Below, in pieces: positions 27,508 through 36,109 of a DNA stretch of 64,000 nucleotides. The DNA is taken from positions 1 through 64,000 of the forward strand of contig JAQGIP010000067.1 of NCBI GenBank assembly GCA_028291055.1. Direction: 5' to 3'. The number at the start of each line of letters is the position of its first letter. The first letter of the stretch is position 1. Below the pieces are notes generated by a model. That model did no database searches. It worked only from the letters and a program-made list of their open reading frames with translations, and was not told the origin of the DNA. The position numbers were made by a program, and so were the translations under genes. The stretch is from Caulobacter sp. GTDB lineage: Bacteria > Pseudomonadota > Alphaproteobacteria > Caulobacterales > Caulobacteraceae.

Positions 27508-27564
27508 TGGCATCGGAAGCGCCGTCTCTGCCATGAGCCGGCCCTGACCGCAACGCGCATGGCT

Positions 27565-28029
27565 CTAAGGCGTGGCCAACCCGCCGGGCTCGATCTTGCG
27601 ATGCAGCAGCTTGAACACGCCGGAGCCACGCAGGATGTCGCGTTCCCCAACCCGGATACGTCCCTCGGCGAAGGCGATGTCCTTGGTCTTTCGGGTCACC
27701 CGCGCGTCGCCGAACACCCATTCGCCGGCCCGCGCCATGCTGAGGAAGTCGATCGACAGATGCATGGTCACCGAGGAGGTCTCCGCCGCCGTATAGACCG
27801 CGCGCGCCAGCAGCCCGTCGAGGAAGGTCGACAGCATGCCGCCATGCACGATGCCCATGCCGTTGCAGTGACGCCCCAGCACATAGAAGGCGTGCTCGAA
27901 CGTCCCGTCGCCGTTCAGCTTGTGGAACAGCGGCCCGTTGTGGGTGCTATAGGGCCCCCGCGCGGAGGCCTCGAAGCCCGGAGGCGGCGGCGGGACGGCC
28001 TCGCCGCGGCGGCCCTGTCCGTCAGCCAC
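27565..28029 (-). CDS. PaaI-type hotdog thioesterase
   Basis: A 154-residue hotdog-fold protein. The PaaI-family core CNGMGIVHGGMLSTFLD contains the HGG motif with the catalytic-site residues, followed by TMHLSIDFLSMA. It is expected to hydrolyse acyl-CoA thioesters. The GTG at 28029 is chosen: it overlaps the stop of the DUF192 gene by 8 bp, and the upstream extension of the frame is a shadow of that gene. Confidence 0.88.
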   Translation of the reverse strand: MADGQGRRGEAVPPPPPGFEASARGPYSTHNGPLFHKLNGDGTFEHAFYVLGRHCNGMGIVHGGMLSTFLDGLLARAVYTAAETSSVTMHLSIDFLSMARAGEWVFGDARVTRKTKDIAFAEGRIRVGERDILRGSGVFKLLHRKIEPGGLATP

Positions 28030-28555
28030 GCGGGAAGATCCTGTGCTTGACGCGGTCGCCGGGCAGCAGGCCGATCTGGGCGGCGCGTCCGGCCGGAATC
28101 TCCAGCACGGCACGCACCACGCCGCCTCCGGGGATCGGCGTGTCGTTGCGCACCGGGGCGTTGCGGGCCACCGACACCACGCGGCCGTCGGCGCCGATGA
28201 ACACCAGGTCCAGCGAGATGTAGGTGTTGTGCATCCAGAAGGCGACGCGCCGGGGCGTCTTGAAGTCGAACAGCATGCCCTGGTCGGCCGCCAGATCGGT
28301 GCGGAACATCAGCCCCTTCTCGCGGGTGGCGTCGGTGTCGGCGATCTCGGCCTTGAAGCGGAACACGCCCTTGGCGGTGACGATGTCCAGCGGTTCGGCG
28401 CGCAGATGCTGAGGCGACGCGGCGGCGCGCGCATGAGCTTCGGCGTGCGGCCTGGCCTCGGCGAACGGCCCGGTGGCGACGAGAACGCCCAGCCCGACAG
28501 CCAAAGCCGCCAACGCGGCCACGGCCGTGCGGCGCGCCAAACTTCGCTGATCCAT
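28022..28555 (-). CDS. DUF192 domain exported protein
   Basis: A 177-residue protein. An N-terminal signal peptide or anchor (residues ~8-32) is followed by the DUF192 domain, whose core motif KGLMFRTDLAADQGMLFDF and later VAFWMHNTYISLDLVFI are clear. The domain is small and of unknown biochemical role. It overlaps the thioesterase gene by 8 bp and lies 31 bp downstream of the cold-shock gene, so the three are probably one transcription unit. Confidence 0.9.
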   Translation of the reverse strand: MDQRSLARRTAVAALAALAVGLGVLVATGPFAEARPHAEAHARAAASPQHLRAEPLDIVTAKGVFRFKAEIADTDATREKGLMFRTDLAADQGMLFDFKTPRRVAFWMHNTYISLDLVFIGADGRVVSVARNAPVRNDTPIPGGGVVRAVLEIPAGRAAQIGLLPGDRVKHRIFPRG

Positions 28556-28586
28556 GGATCAGAACTCCACCGTCAAGGAGCGACGA

Positions 28587-29255
28587 TCAGTGTTCCGATC
28601 CGTCGATCTCCGCCACAACCAGACCCTTGGGCCCTTCGGCGAAGCGCACCATGACGCCGTCTCCGGGCTGCAAGTCCTCAAGTCCGCTGCGACGCAGGGT
28701 CTCGATGTGGATGAAAATATCCCCCGGTTCGCTGTCGCGCACCACGAAACCGTAGCCCTTGGTGCGATTGAACCATTTGACGGTCACATGCTCGCTCGGG
28801 CCGCTGGCTTCCGGGCCGCGACGGGCGGGCGCCCGGTCGAAGCTTTCACGGCCCCCGCCGCTGTAGCTGTCGCGCCCACTGGTGGCGAAGCGGTCGGGCT
28901 TGGGCCGGAATCCATCGCCGCCCCCGCGCCGGTAGCCGCCATCGTCGTCGAAACTTCGTTTGGGCCGCTCGGTGGGCGGCGGGGCGGCGGTCTCGTCGAG
29001 ATCCACCACCTCATGCACCTGCCAGCCCTTCGGCCGCTTGATCACGTCGCAGACGATGACCGAGCCTTCGATGGCCGACTCGCGCCCCGAGTTGCGCAAG
29101 GACGTGACGTGCAGAAGCACGTCCTTCAAGCCGGTTTGACCAGGATCGTCAGGAACGATGAACCCGTAGCCCTTCCCAGCGTCGAACCATTTGATGCGTC
29201 CACTTATGCGGACTGGATCGGGGGGTTCGCTCCCCTCGAAATCGTAACTAGACAT
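28587..29255 (-). CDS. Double cold-shock-domain protein
   Basis: A 222-residue protein with two cold-shock domains: residues ~17-85 ([16 protein letters not shown]) and ~155-220 ([15 protein letters not shown]), each with the RNP1-like aromatic motif that binds single-stranded RNA or DNA. The linker (~86-150) is rich in Arg, Gly and Asp and looks disordered. Two-domain cold-shock proteins are known in Caulobacter. The ATG at 29255 is preceded by GGGGCGGA; the longer open frame upstream lacks conserved residues. Confidence 0.93.
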   Translation of the reverse strand: MSSYDFEGSEPPDPVRISGRIKWFDAGKGYGFIVPDDPGQTGLKDVLLHVTSLRNSGRESAIEGSVIVCDVIKRPKGWQVHEVVDLDETAAPPPTERPKRSFDDDGGYRRGGGDGFRPKPDRFATSGRDSYSGGGRESFDRAPARRGPEASGPSEHVTVKWFNRTKGYGFVVRDSEPGDIFIHIETLRRSGLEDLQPGDGVMVRFAEGPKGLVVAEIDGSEH

Positions 29256-29424
29256 TCCGCCCCTCTCGCCCGCCCCGAAGTCATGGGAGGCGAGCGTCAC
29301 AGTATAACACTGTTCTCGTAAGAGGAGAGCCGTCAACCATAGTTTTCGCCCCAAACGCAAGCGCAGGGCGTTATCGCGACATTTCGTCGCGCCCCAGAAA
29401 GGGTCCCGAGATGGAAGGTCCGCG

Positions 29425-29499
29425 TGGTACGCCCTAGGGGAGTCGAACCCCTCTTACCAGATTGAAAATCTGGGGTCCTAACCGATAGACGAAGGGCGC
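29425..29499 (-). tRNA. tRNA-Glu (TTC)
   Basis: A 75-nt cloverleaf on the minus strand. The acceptor starts GCGCCCT with a G-U first pair, the anticodon stem CCAGA/TCTGG encloses TTTTCAA, giving TTC, and the T-arm is GGGGTTCGACTCCCC. CCA is encoded at 29425-29427. A promoter lies just upstream. Confidence 0.97.
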
Positions 29500-29515
29500 A
29501 CGGCGCGGAGACGGC

Positions 29516-29544
29516 GATATAGCGACGTTCCCAAGACCGCGCAA
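29516..29544 (-). promoter_or_regulatory. Probable sigma-70 promoter of tRNA-Glu
   Basis: On the minus strand, -35 TTGCGC (29539-29544) and -10 TATATC (29516-29521) are separated by exactly 17 bp. The -10 ends 17 bp before the tRNA 5' end, a normal distance for a tRNA leader. Assigned from consensus similarity only. Confidence 0.6.
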
Positions 29545-29569
29545 CAGCCAATCCGAACCTTTTTGGCCC

Positions 29570-31387
29570 TCACACCATCCGAGGATCGGCGACGTCCTCG
29601 ATCTCAAGTTCGACGCTCTCGCGCCCCTGCCAGTCGTCAGGTTTCAGCTTACCGACCACATGCAGCGAACCGCCGCCCGCGAGCAATCTCCGGCCGAGAT
29701 CGGTTTCGCCGGCGCGCCAGGCCACGGCCTTCAGCCGCCGGCCCGATTCGTCCATCAAGGTCATGCGGATATGGCCGCCTTTCAGCGCCATCGGACGTTC
29801 GACGCGGACGTTTCCGAGCGCGAACATCGGCTCCGGATTACCTGGGCCGAACGGCGCCAGTCTTTGGAAATCCTTGTAGAGATTACGGTTGGCGGCTTCT
29901 ACACCTAGCAGGGCATCGATCTCGACCGCGTCCTGCTCGGTGGCCACCACCATCTCGGCGGCCAGCCGCTCACTCAGGAACTCCCGCAGTTCCGGGACCA
30001 GAGCGGGACGCATGGTCAGGCCCGCCGCCATGGCGTGCCCGCCCCCGGCCAGCAGCAGGCCCTCGTCATAGGCCGCCTGAATGGCGCGTCCCAGGTTCAC
30101 GCCCGGCTGCGAGCGACCGGAGCCCTTGCCCACGTCGGCGGCGCGGTCGAGGCCGATCACCACCACAGGCTTGCGGTAGCGCTCGCGCAGCCGTCCGGCC
30201 GCGATGCCGATGACCCCCGGATGCCATTCGTCGCCCGCCACCACGATGACCGGCGCGTCGGGGTCGAAGTTGCTGGCGCTTTCGATCATCAGCACGGCGG
30301 CGTCGACCACCGCCTTCTCGACCTCCTTGCGCGAGGCGTTCAGCGCATCGAGTTCCTCGGCGATAGCGGCGGCTTCTTCCGGATCGTCGGTGGACAATAG
30401 CCGCGCGCCGAGGTCGGACCGCCCGATCCTTCCGCCGGCATTGATCCGGGGCCCCAGGATGAAGCCGGCATGGAAGACGCTGGCCGGCCCCGACGACTTG
30501 GCCACGTCCATCAGCGCCTTCAGCCCCGGATTGGCCCAGTTGGACATGACCTTCAGGCCTTGCGAGGCCAGCGCGCGGTTGAAGCCGGTCAGCGAGGTCA
30601 CGTCGCACACGGCGCCCATGGCGGCCAGGTCCAGCCACTGGCGGATGTCGGGCTCGGCCCGCTCAGTGAACAGCCCCCGTTTGCGCGCCTCGCGGTTCAG
30701 GGCGGCCAGCAGCACGAAGGTCACGCCGGCAGCTGCCAGCACCCCCTGCCCCGATTGGCAGCCAGGCCGGTTGGGGTTGACCACGGCGGCCGCGGCCGGC
30801 GGGTCCTCGCGCATCATATGGTGGTCGATGACCACGACCTCGAGGCCGATCTCGCCGGCCGCCGTGATCGCGTCGTAAGCCGCCGCCCCGCAATCGACGG
30901 TGACCACGAGCTCGGCGCCGGCGTCGCGGATGCGCTTGAAGGCGGCGGGGCTGGGCCCATAGCCCTCCAGCATGCGGTCGGGCACATAGATGGGCAGGTC
31001 CGCGCCCATGGCCCTGAACCAGCGCACCAGCTGGGCGGCGCTGGAGGCTCCGTCCACGTCATAGTCGGCGAACACGGTGGTCGGCCGCCCGCTCTCCAGC
31101 GCGTCCACCAGGATCGACGCGGCGCGATCCATATCCATGAAGCTGGACGGGTCGGGGAACAGGGCCTTCAGCGTCGGCGACAGGAAGTCGCCCGCCGCCT
31201 CGGCGGTGATGCCGCGTGAGGCCAGGGCTCGGGCCAGGGGCTCGATCAGGTCATGGCGGCGTTGATGGTCGCGCGTCACCGCCGGATCGGCGGGCCGCCA
31301 GCGCCAGGCCCGGCCGCTCAGCGACCGGGTGACGCCCAAGAAGTGGTCTTCGGCCAAACGCTCCGGAGCTGAATGGCCGTCGGCCAT
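29570..31387 (-). CDS. recJ: Single-stranded-DNA-specific exonuclease RecJ
   Basis: A 605-residue DHH-family 5'-3' exonuclease used in recombination and mismatch repair. Motif I is FADYDVDG and motif III is VVIDHHM (DHH). The DHHA1 region has GGHAMAAGLT near residue 465, and an OB-type domain follows. The start overlaps the glpX stop by one base (TGATG), suggesting coupled translation. Confidence 0.97.
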   Translation of the reverse strand: MADGHSAPERLAEDHFLGVTRSLSGRAWRWRPADPAVTRDHQRRHDLIEPLARALASRGITAEAAGDFLSPTLKALFPDPSSFMDMDRAASILVDALESGRPTTVFADYDVDGASSAAQLVRWFRAMGADLPIYVPDRMLEGYGPSPAAFKRIRDAGAELVVTVDCGAAAYDAITAAGEIGLEVVVIDHHMMREDPPAAAAVVNPNRPGCQSGQGVLAAAGVTFVLLAALNREARKRGLFTERAEPDIRQWLDLAAMGAVCDVTSLTGFNRALASQGLKVMSNWANPGLKALMDVAKSSGPASVFHAGFILGPRINAGGRIGRSDLGARLLSTDDPEEAAAIAEELDALNASRKEVEKAVVDAAVLMIESASNFDPDAPVIVVAGDEWHPGVIGIAAGRLRERYRKPVVVIGLDRAADVGKGSGRSQPGVNLGRAIQAAYDEGLLLAGGGHAMAAGLTMRPALVPELREFLSERLAAEMVVATEQDAVEIDALLGVEAANRNLYKDFQRLAPFGPGNPEPMFALGNVRVERPMALKGGHIRMTLMDESGRRLKAVAWRAGETDLGRRLLAGGGSLHVVGKLKPDDWQGRESVELEIEDVADPRMV

Positions 31388-32340
31388 CAGACCGGCCGCT
31401 TCATCCGCACTTCGCGCACCGTCTGGGTGGCGGAGTTCATGACCAGGGTGTGGGTGTGCACGAAGCCGCCGGCGTATTTCACGCCGTCCAGCAGCGCGCC
31501 GTCCGTGACGCCCGTGGCCGCGAAGATAGCGTCGGCCCGGACCATCTCATGCAGGTCGTATTTGCGGTCCAGGTCGGTGATGCCCCACTTGGCCGCGCGG
31601 GCGCGCTCGTCGGCGTTGCGGAACACCAGCCGGCCCTGGAACTGGCCGCCGACGCATTTCAGGGCCGCGCAGGCGAGAACGCCTTCCGGCGCCCCGCCTT
31701 GGCCGACATAGAGGTCGATACCCGTAGCCGGGTCGGCGGTGTTCATCACCCCGGCCACGTCGCCGTCGGTGATCAGGTGAACGCGCGCGCCGACCGAGCG
31801 CAGACTGTCGATGATGCCCGCATGGCGCGGACGGTCGAGCACGCAGACGGTGATCTCGCTGGGCGCCACGCCCTTGGCCTTGGCCAGCGACTGCACATTC
31901 TCGGCGGGGGTCTTGTCGAGATCAATGACGCCGGCGGGATAGCCGGGGCCGCAGCCGATCTTGTCCATATAGGTGTCGGGCGCGTTCAGCATGGTGCCCT
32001 TGGGCGCCCAGGCCATCACGGCCAGCGCATTGGCCATGGCCTTGGCCGTCAGCGTGGTGCCTTCCAGGGGGTCGAGCGCGATGTCGATCTTGGGGCCTTT
32101 ACCGCTGCCGACCTTCTCGCCGATGTAGAGCATGGGCGCTTCGTCGCGCTCGCCCTCGCCGATGACGATCTCGCCGTCGATCTCCAGGTCGTTCAGCGCA
32201 TTGCGCATGGCGTCCACGGCGGCCTGGTCGGCGGCCTTCTCGTCGCCGTGGCCGACCAGCTTCCAGGCGGCGATGGCGGCGGCTTCGCAGACGCGGACCG
32301 CATCGAGCACCAGCCCGCGATCCAAAACTTCCGAACTCAT
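31387..32340 (-). CDS. glpX: Fructose-1,6-bisphosphatase, class II
   Basis: A 317-residue GlpX-type phosphatase of gluconeogenesis. The metal- and substrate-binding motifs GEGERDEAPMLYIGE, DPLEGTT and ITDGDVAGVM are intact. The ATG at 32340 is chosen because GGGAGA lies just upstream; the open frame extends eight codons further. It is one base from recJ and 56 bp downstream of hom. Confidence 0.96.
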   Translation of the reverse strand: MSSEVLDRGLVLDAVRVCEAAAIAAWKLVGHGDEKAADQAAVDAMRNALNDLEIDGEIVIGEGERDEAPMLYIGEKVGSGKGPKIDIALDPLEGTTLTAKAMANALAVMAWAPKGTMLNAPDTYMDKIGCGPGYPAGVIDLDKTPAENVQSLAKAKGVAPSEITVCVLDRPRHAGIIDSLRSVGARVHLITDGDVAGVMNTADPATGIDLYVGQGGAPEGVLACAALKCVGGQFQGRLVFRNADERARAAKWGITDLDRKYDLHEMVRADAIFAATGVTDGALLDGVKYAGGFVHTHTLVMNSATQTVREVRMKRPV

Positions 32341-32396
32341 CAGGGTCTCCCGGGCCCTGCGCAAGGGCCTCTTTGCGGACGATTATCCAAGGATTC

Positions 32397-33692
32397 TCAA
32401 ATGCGCGCGATGCGCAACAGGCGGGGTCGCTCTAGCACGGCCGGCAGCTTTTCCATGCGGTTTATCGCATCGATCAGCACGGACTCGGCGATCGCATGCG
32501 TGGTGAGCACGATCGGCACGCCGCCCGCGTCTTCCACGGGCTTCTGCAGGAAGCTGTCGATCGACACCCCGCTCTCCGCCAGGGTCTCCGACACCGCCGC
32601 GATCACCCCGGGCTGATCCTTCACCAGCAGGCGGATGTAGGCCTTGCTGACCCGGCGCGACGGATCGACCGCCACGAAGGGCTTCAGCTTGCCGGCCGGG
32701 GCCTGGAACACTGGGCGGATGGCGCCCGTCATCACATCGGCGATGTCGGCCGCCACGGCGGCGGCGGTCGGGCCGGAGCCCGCACCGGGGCCCTGGATGT
32801 AGATGCGCCCGATCCGGCGGCCCTCGATGAAGAGGGCGTTCAGCGCCCCGCCGGCCTGGGCCAGCGGATGGCTAAGCGGGGCCAGCGAGGGGTGCACCCG
32901 CACCGCCACCCCATCGGGCGAACGATCGGCGGAGGCCACCAGCTTGATGCGGTAGCCCAGATCCTTGGCCAGCTTGATGTCCAGAAGCTCGACCTGTTCG
33001 ATGCCCTCGATCTCGGCGGCGGCGTAGTTGGGCGCGCAGCCGAAGGCCAGCGCCGCCAGGATGGTGATCTTGTGGGCGGCGTCGAAGCCGCCGATGTCCA
33101 TGGTCGGATCGGACTCGGCGTAGCCAAGCCGCTGGGCTTCGGCCAGCACGTCGCCAAAGGCGCGTCCGCCGCTTTCCATCTCCGACAGGATGAAGTTGCA
33201 GGTGCCGTTGAGGATGCCCGCCACGCTGTCGACGTCGTCGCCGACCATGGCCTCGCGCAGCATCTTCACGGCGGGGGTGCCGCCCATCACCGCCGCTTCG
33301 AACAGCAGGGGCACGCCGGCCGCCTCGGCCAGGGCCGCCAGCTCCGCGCCATGCTCGGCGATCAGCGCCTTGTTGGCCGTGACCACCGGCTTGCCGGCCT
33401 TCAGCGCCGCCTCGACCGCGGCCTTGGCCGGGCCGTCGGAACCGCCGATCAGCTCCACGAAGACGTCGGTTTCCGGGGAGGTCGCCAGGGCGACGGGATC
33501 ATCGAACCAGGTCAGGGCGGAGATATCCACCGGACGGGCCCGCGACCTGGACCGCGCCGAGACGCCCGTGACGACGACGCGCCCTCCGGCGGGCGCGAAG
33601 TCCGGCCGCTCGGCCAGGAACTTCAGGAGGCCGGAGCCGACGGTGCCGAGGCCGGCGACGCCGACCTTCCATTGTTTTTGTGCAGTGCTCAT
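32397..33692 (-). CDS. hom: Homoserine dehydrogenase
   Basis: A 431-residue NAD(P)-dependent enzyme reducing aspartate semialdehyde to homoserine. The N-terminal Rossmann motif is VAGLGTVGSGLL, the central catalytic domain has GILNGTCNFILSEM, and the C-terminal ACT domain (residues ~345-425) contains DQPGVIAAVSETLAESGVSI, expected to bind threonine for feedback control. The length is normal for the ACT-containing type. Confidence 0.97.
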   Translation of the reverse strand: MSTAQKQWKVGVAGLGTVGSGLLKFLAERPDFAPAGGRVVVTGVSARSRSRARPVDISALTWFDDPVALATSPETDVFVELIGGSDGPAKAAVEAALKAGKPVVTANKALIAEHGAELAALAEAAGVPLLFEAAVMGGTPAVKMLREAMVGDDVDSVAGILNGTCNFILSEMESGGRAFGDVLAEAQRLGYAESDPTMDIGGFDAAHKITILAALAFGCAPNYAAAEIEGIEQVELLDIKLAKDLGYRIKLVASADRSPDGVAVRVHPSLAPLSHPLAQAGGALNALFIEGRRIGRIYIQGPGAGSGPTAAAVAADIADVMTGAIRPVFQAPAGKLKPFVAVDPSRRVSKAYIRLLVKDQPGVIAAVSETLAESGVSIDSFLQKPVEDAGGVPIVLTTHAIAESVLIDAINRMEKLPAVLERPRLLRIARI

Positions 33693-33754
33693 CGCGCGCG
33701 AGGCTTAGACCGGCGCCGCGCGCTCCGCCACCGTTTCAACGGTAACGATTTCGC

Positions 33755-35371
33755 CTAAGCGCGTGGCGCGAGGGGGTTGGCGAGCGGGAGCCACAGATAG
33801 AACTGGGTTCCGCTCGGGCTTTCGGCCAGGCTGATGCCCCCCTTGCTGGCCGCGAGCAGGGATTGGGCGATGGACAGGCCGAGCCCTGTGCCGCCCTGCG
33901 CGCGCCGGCTGGTGAAGAAGGGCTCAAACAGCCGGTCACGGTCGGCCTTGGGAATGCCCGGGCCATCATCGGTGACCGTGAGCGCCAGACCGGTGTCTTC
34001 CGAAGGCGTTCCGCCCCATTCGACATGGGCCTCGACCCAGGCCGTTCCCGCGCCGGCCTGGCGGCTGTTCTCCAGCAGCGCGGTCAGCACCGCCTCCAGC
34101 GTTGCTTCAGGCACGGCCACGGCCGGAAGATGGTCTTCCAGCTTGACCTCGATCTTGAAGCCGTCGGTCGCCAGGGCGTCGGCGATCCGCCGGATCGGCG
34201 CGGCGACCTCGACGGCCACGTCGCCGCCGGGGCGGGCCATGTCGGCCCGCGCCAGGTCGAGCAGCCGCGTCACCAGCTGCGACAGCCGGTCGGTGTCGGC
34301 GGAGATGTTGGACAGGAACCGCGCCCGTTCCTCCGGGCTCATGGTCTCGTAGTGGTCCTCCAACAGCTCCACCCCGCCGCGGATGCCGGCCAGCGGCGTC
34401 TTGAACTCGTGGCTAACGGCGGCGGCGAAGTCGCGCAGGTAGCGTGAGCGCCGCGCGATGGCCTCGGCCATAACCCGGAAGTCCTCATACAGGGTGCGGA
34501 TTTCGATGGCGGCCGTGGCTGGCGTTTCGGGAATGGTGCTGGCGCGCCCTTCGGCCGCCTGGCGGGCGGCGCGGCTCAGCGCCTCGATGGGCCGGGTGAC
34601 GCCGCGCGAGACCACGGCCGCCATGAAGATCAGCAACAGGAAGATGCCGCCAATCCCCAGCATGATCTTGTAGCGGTCCATATAGATGCCCTTGAACAGG
34701 GCGCGCGGAGACCGCGACAGCAGCAATACCCCGACGACCTTGCCGCCGACGACGATGGGCCGGGTGTGATGGATGCGCAGGTCCGACGCCCGGCTCAGCC
34801 ATTCGAAGGCGTAGCGCTGGCGGTAGGAGCCATAGCGGCGCAGTAAGGTTTCCGGCCGGCCGGCCAGGGCGGCACGGACCTCCGGCAGCGCGGCATAGCT
34901 GGCGCCTTGCTTGCCGCCCCAGACGATCCGGCCCTGCCCGTCTGTCAACACGATGGAGGCCAGGGTGGTGCGCCGGGTGGTTTCGATGATCGGGCCCAAC
35001 GCCTTGGCGGCCTGGACGGCCAGGGGGTCCGCCGGGCCGCCGGCCAAGGGGTCGGGGCGCGCTTCCAGGACCGGCGTCGAACTCAGGTCGATGGTCAGCT
35101 GTTCCTGGTGGAAATAGTCGGGGTCGTCGTCGGCCGGCAGCGTGATCGGCGGCGCGCCGGGCCATTCGGCCTGAGCCGTCGCGGCCAGGGCGGCGCTCTG
35201 GGACGCCAGCTCGGCTTCGGTCTGCCGCACCAGGGTATTCTCATAGACGCGCAGGAAGATGGCCGTCAGCCCGGGCATGGCCGCGGTGAACAGCAGCACG
35301 GAAAACAGGATGGTGCGCAGGCGCAGGGCCGGCCAGTGGCGCTTGGCCCAGCCCTTCAGCGCCTGGATCAC
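33755..35371 (-). CDS. Sensor histidine kinase
   Basis: A 538-residue membrane kinase. The order is TM1 (residues ~20-42), a periplasmic sensor of ~180 residues, TM2 (~230-250), a HAMP region, a HisKA domain with AAVSHEFKTPLAGI (phospho-His), and an ATPase domain with DDGPGIPKADRDRLFEPFF and GTGLGLSIAQ. The first four bases overlap the response regulator stop (ATGA), so the two form a cognate pair. The signal is unknown; the layout recalls CreC or ChvG-type kinases but not closely enough to name it. Confidence 0.93.
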   Translation of the reverse strand: MIQALKGWAKRHWPALRLRTILFSVLLFTAAMPGLTAIFLRVYENTLVRQTEAELASQSAALAATAQAEWPGAPPITLPADDDPDYFHQEQLTIDLSSTPVLEARPDPLAGGPADPLAVQAAKALGPIIETTRRTTLASIVLTDGQGRIVWGGKQGASYAALPEVRAALAGRPETLLRRYGSYRQRYAFEWLSRASDLRIHHTRPIVVGGKVVGVLLLSRSPRALFKGIYMDRYKIMLGIGGIFLLLIFMAAVVSRGVTRPIEALSRAARQAAEGRASTIPETPATAAIEIRTLYEDFRVMAEAIARRSRYLRDFAAAVSHEFKTPLAGIRGGVELLEDHYETMSPEERARFLSNISADTDRLSQLVTRLLDLARADMARPGGDVAVEVAAPIRRIADALATDGFKIEVKLEDHLPAVAVPEATLEAVLTALLENSRQAGAGTAWVEAHVEWGGTPSEDTGLALTVTDDGPGIPKADRDRLFEPFFTSRRAQGGTGLGLSIAQSLLAASKGGISLAESPSGTQFYLWLPLANPLAPRA

Positions 35372-36099
35372 GCCGCGCTGCCAGACTCTGGGCCCGTGCA
35401 GGCGCCCAGCCGGTAGCCGACCCCCGCGCGCGTCTCCACCACGTCATGGCCGCCGACGCCGGCGAACTTGCCGCGCAGGTTCCTCACATGGCTGTCGATG
35501 GTGCGGTCGGTGATGGCGAAGCCCGGGCCATGCAGCCGATCGATGATGGCGTCGCGGCTGAACACCTTGGCGGGTGCGCCGGCCAGGGTGCGCAGGATGC
35601 CGAACTCGGTGACCGTCAGCGACACCTCCGCCGCGTCCCATTGGGCGCGCCAGCCGTCGGGGTCCAGCTTCAGCCGGCCATGTGACAGGCTCGAAGCTTC
35701 CGGCGCCGTGGTGGCGGCCGGCCGGGCCGCCGTACGCCGCAGGATGGCCTGTACCCGCGCCACCACTTCACGCGGGCTGAACGGCTTGACCACATAGTCG
35801 TCGGCGCCCAGCTCGATGCCCAGCACCCGGTCGATCTCCTCGTCGCGCGAGGACAGGAACAGGATCGGCAGCTCGCCCTTGGCCCGGATGCGGCGGCAGA
35901 CCTCGATGCCGTCCATGCGCGGCATGTTGATGTCCAGCACCACCAGGTCGGTGCCCCCGGCCTCGACCCGAGCGAGAGCCTCCTCACCGTCGCCCGCCTC
36001 CTGGACGGCCAAGCCGGCCTTGGCCAGGGCGAACGCCAGAAGCTGGCGGATGTGGGGGTCGTCGTCGACGACCAGGATGGTGCGCGGCATGAGGTCCAT
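35368..36099 (-). CDS. OmpR-family response regulator
   Basis: About 243 residues: receiver domain (VVDDDPHIRQ, phospho-acceptor Asp in VVLDINMPRMDG, Lys in DDYVVKPF) followed by a winged-helix DNA-binding domain with LTVTEFGILRTL and RTIDSHVRNLRGK. The start is uncertain: ATGs at 36129, 36099 and 36090 are possible and none has a strong ribosome binding site; 36099 avoids overlapping the DUF4173 gene. It is translationally coupled to the kinase gene. Confidence 0.92.
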   Translation of the reverse strand: MDLMPRTILVVDDDPHIRQLLAFALAKAGLAVQEAGDGEEALARVEAGGTDLVVLDINMPRMDGIEVCRRIRAKGELPILFLSSRDEEIDRVLGIELGADDYVVKPFSPREVVARVQAILRRTAARPAATTAPEASSLSHGRLKLDPDGWRAQWDAAEVSLTVTEFGILRTLAGAPAKVFSRDAIIDRLHGPGFAITDRTIDSHVRNLRGKFAGVGGHDVVETRAGVGYRLGACTGPESGSAA

Positions 36100-36109
36100 G
36101 AGGGTTCGA

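Noticed and set aside
29301-29336. TATACT (29301-29306, minus strand) and TTGACG (29331-29336) upstream of the cold-shock gene as a promoter
   Set aside because: The spacing between the hexamers is 24 bp, too long for a sigma-70 promoter, and no better -35 lies 16-18 bp from TATACT.
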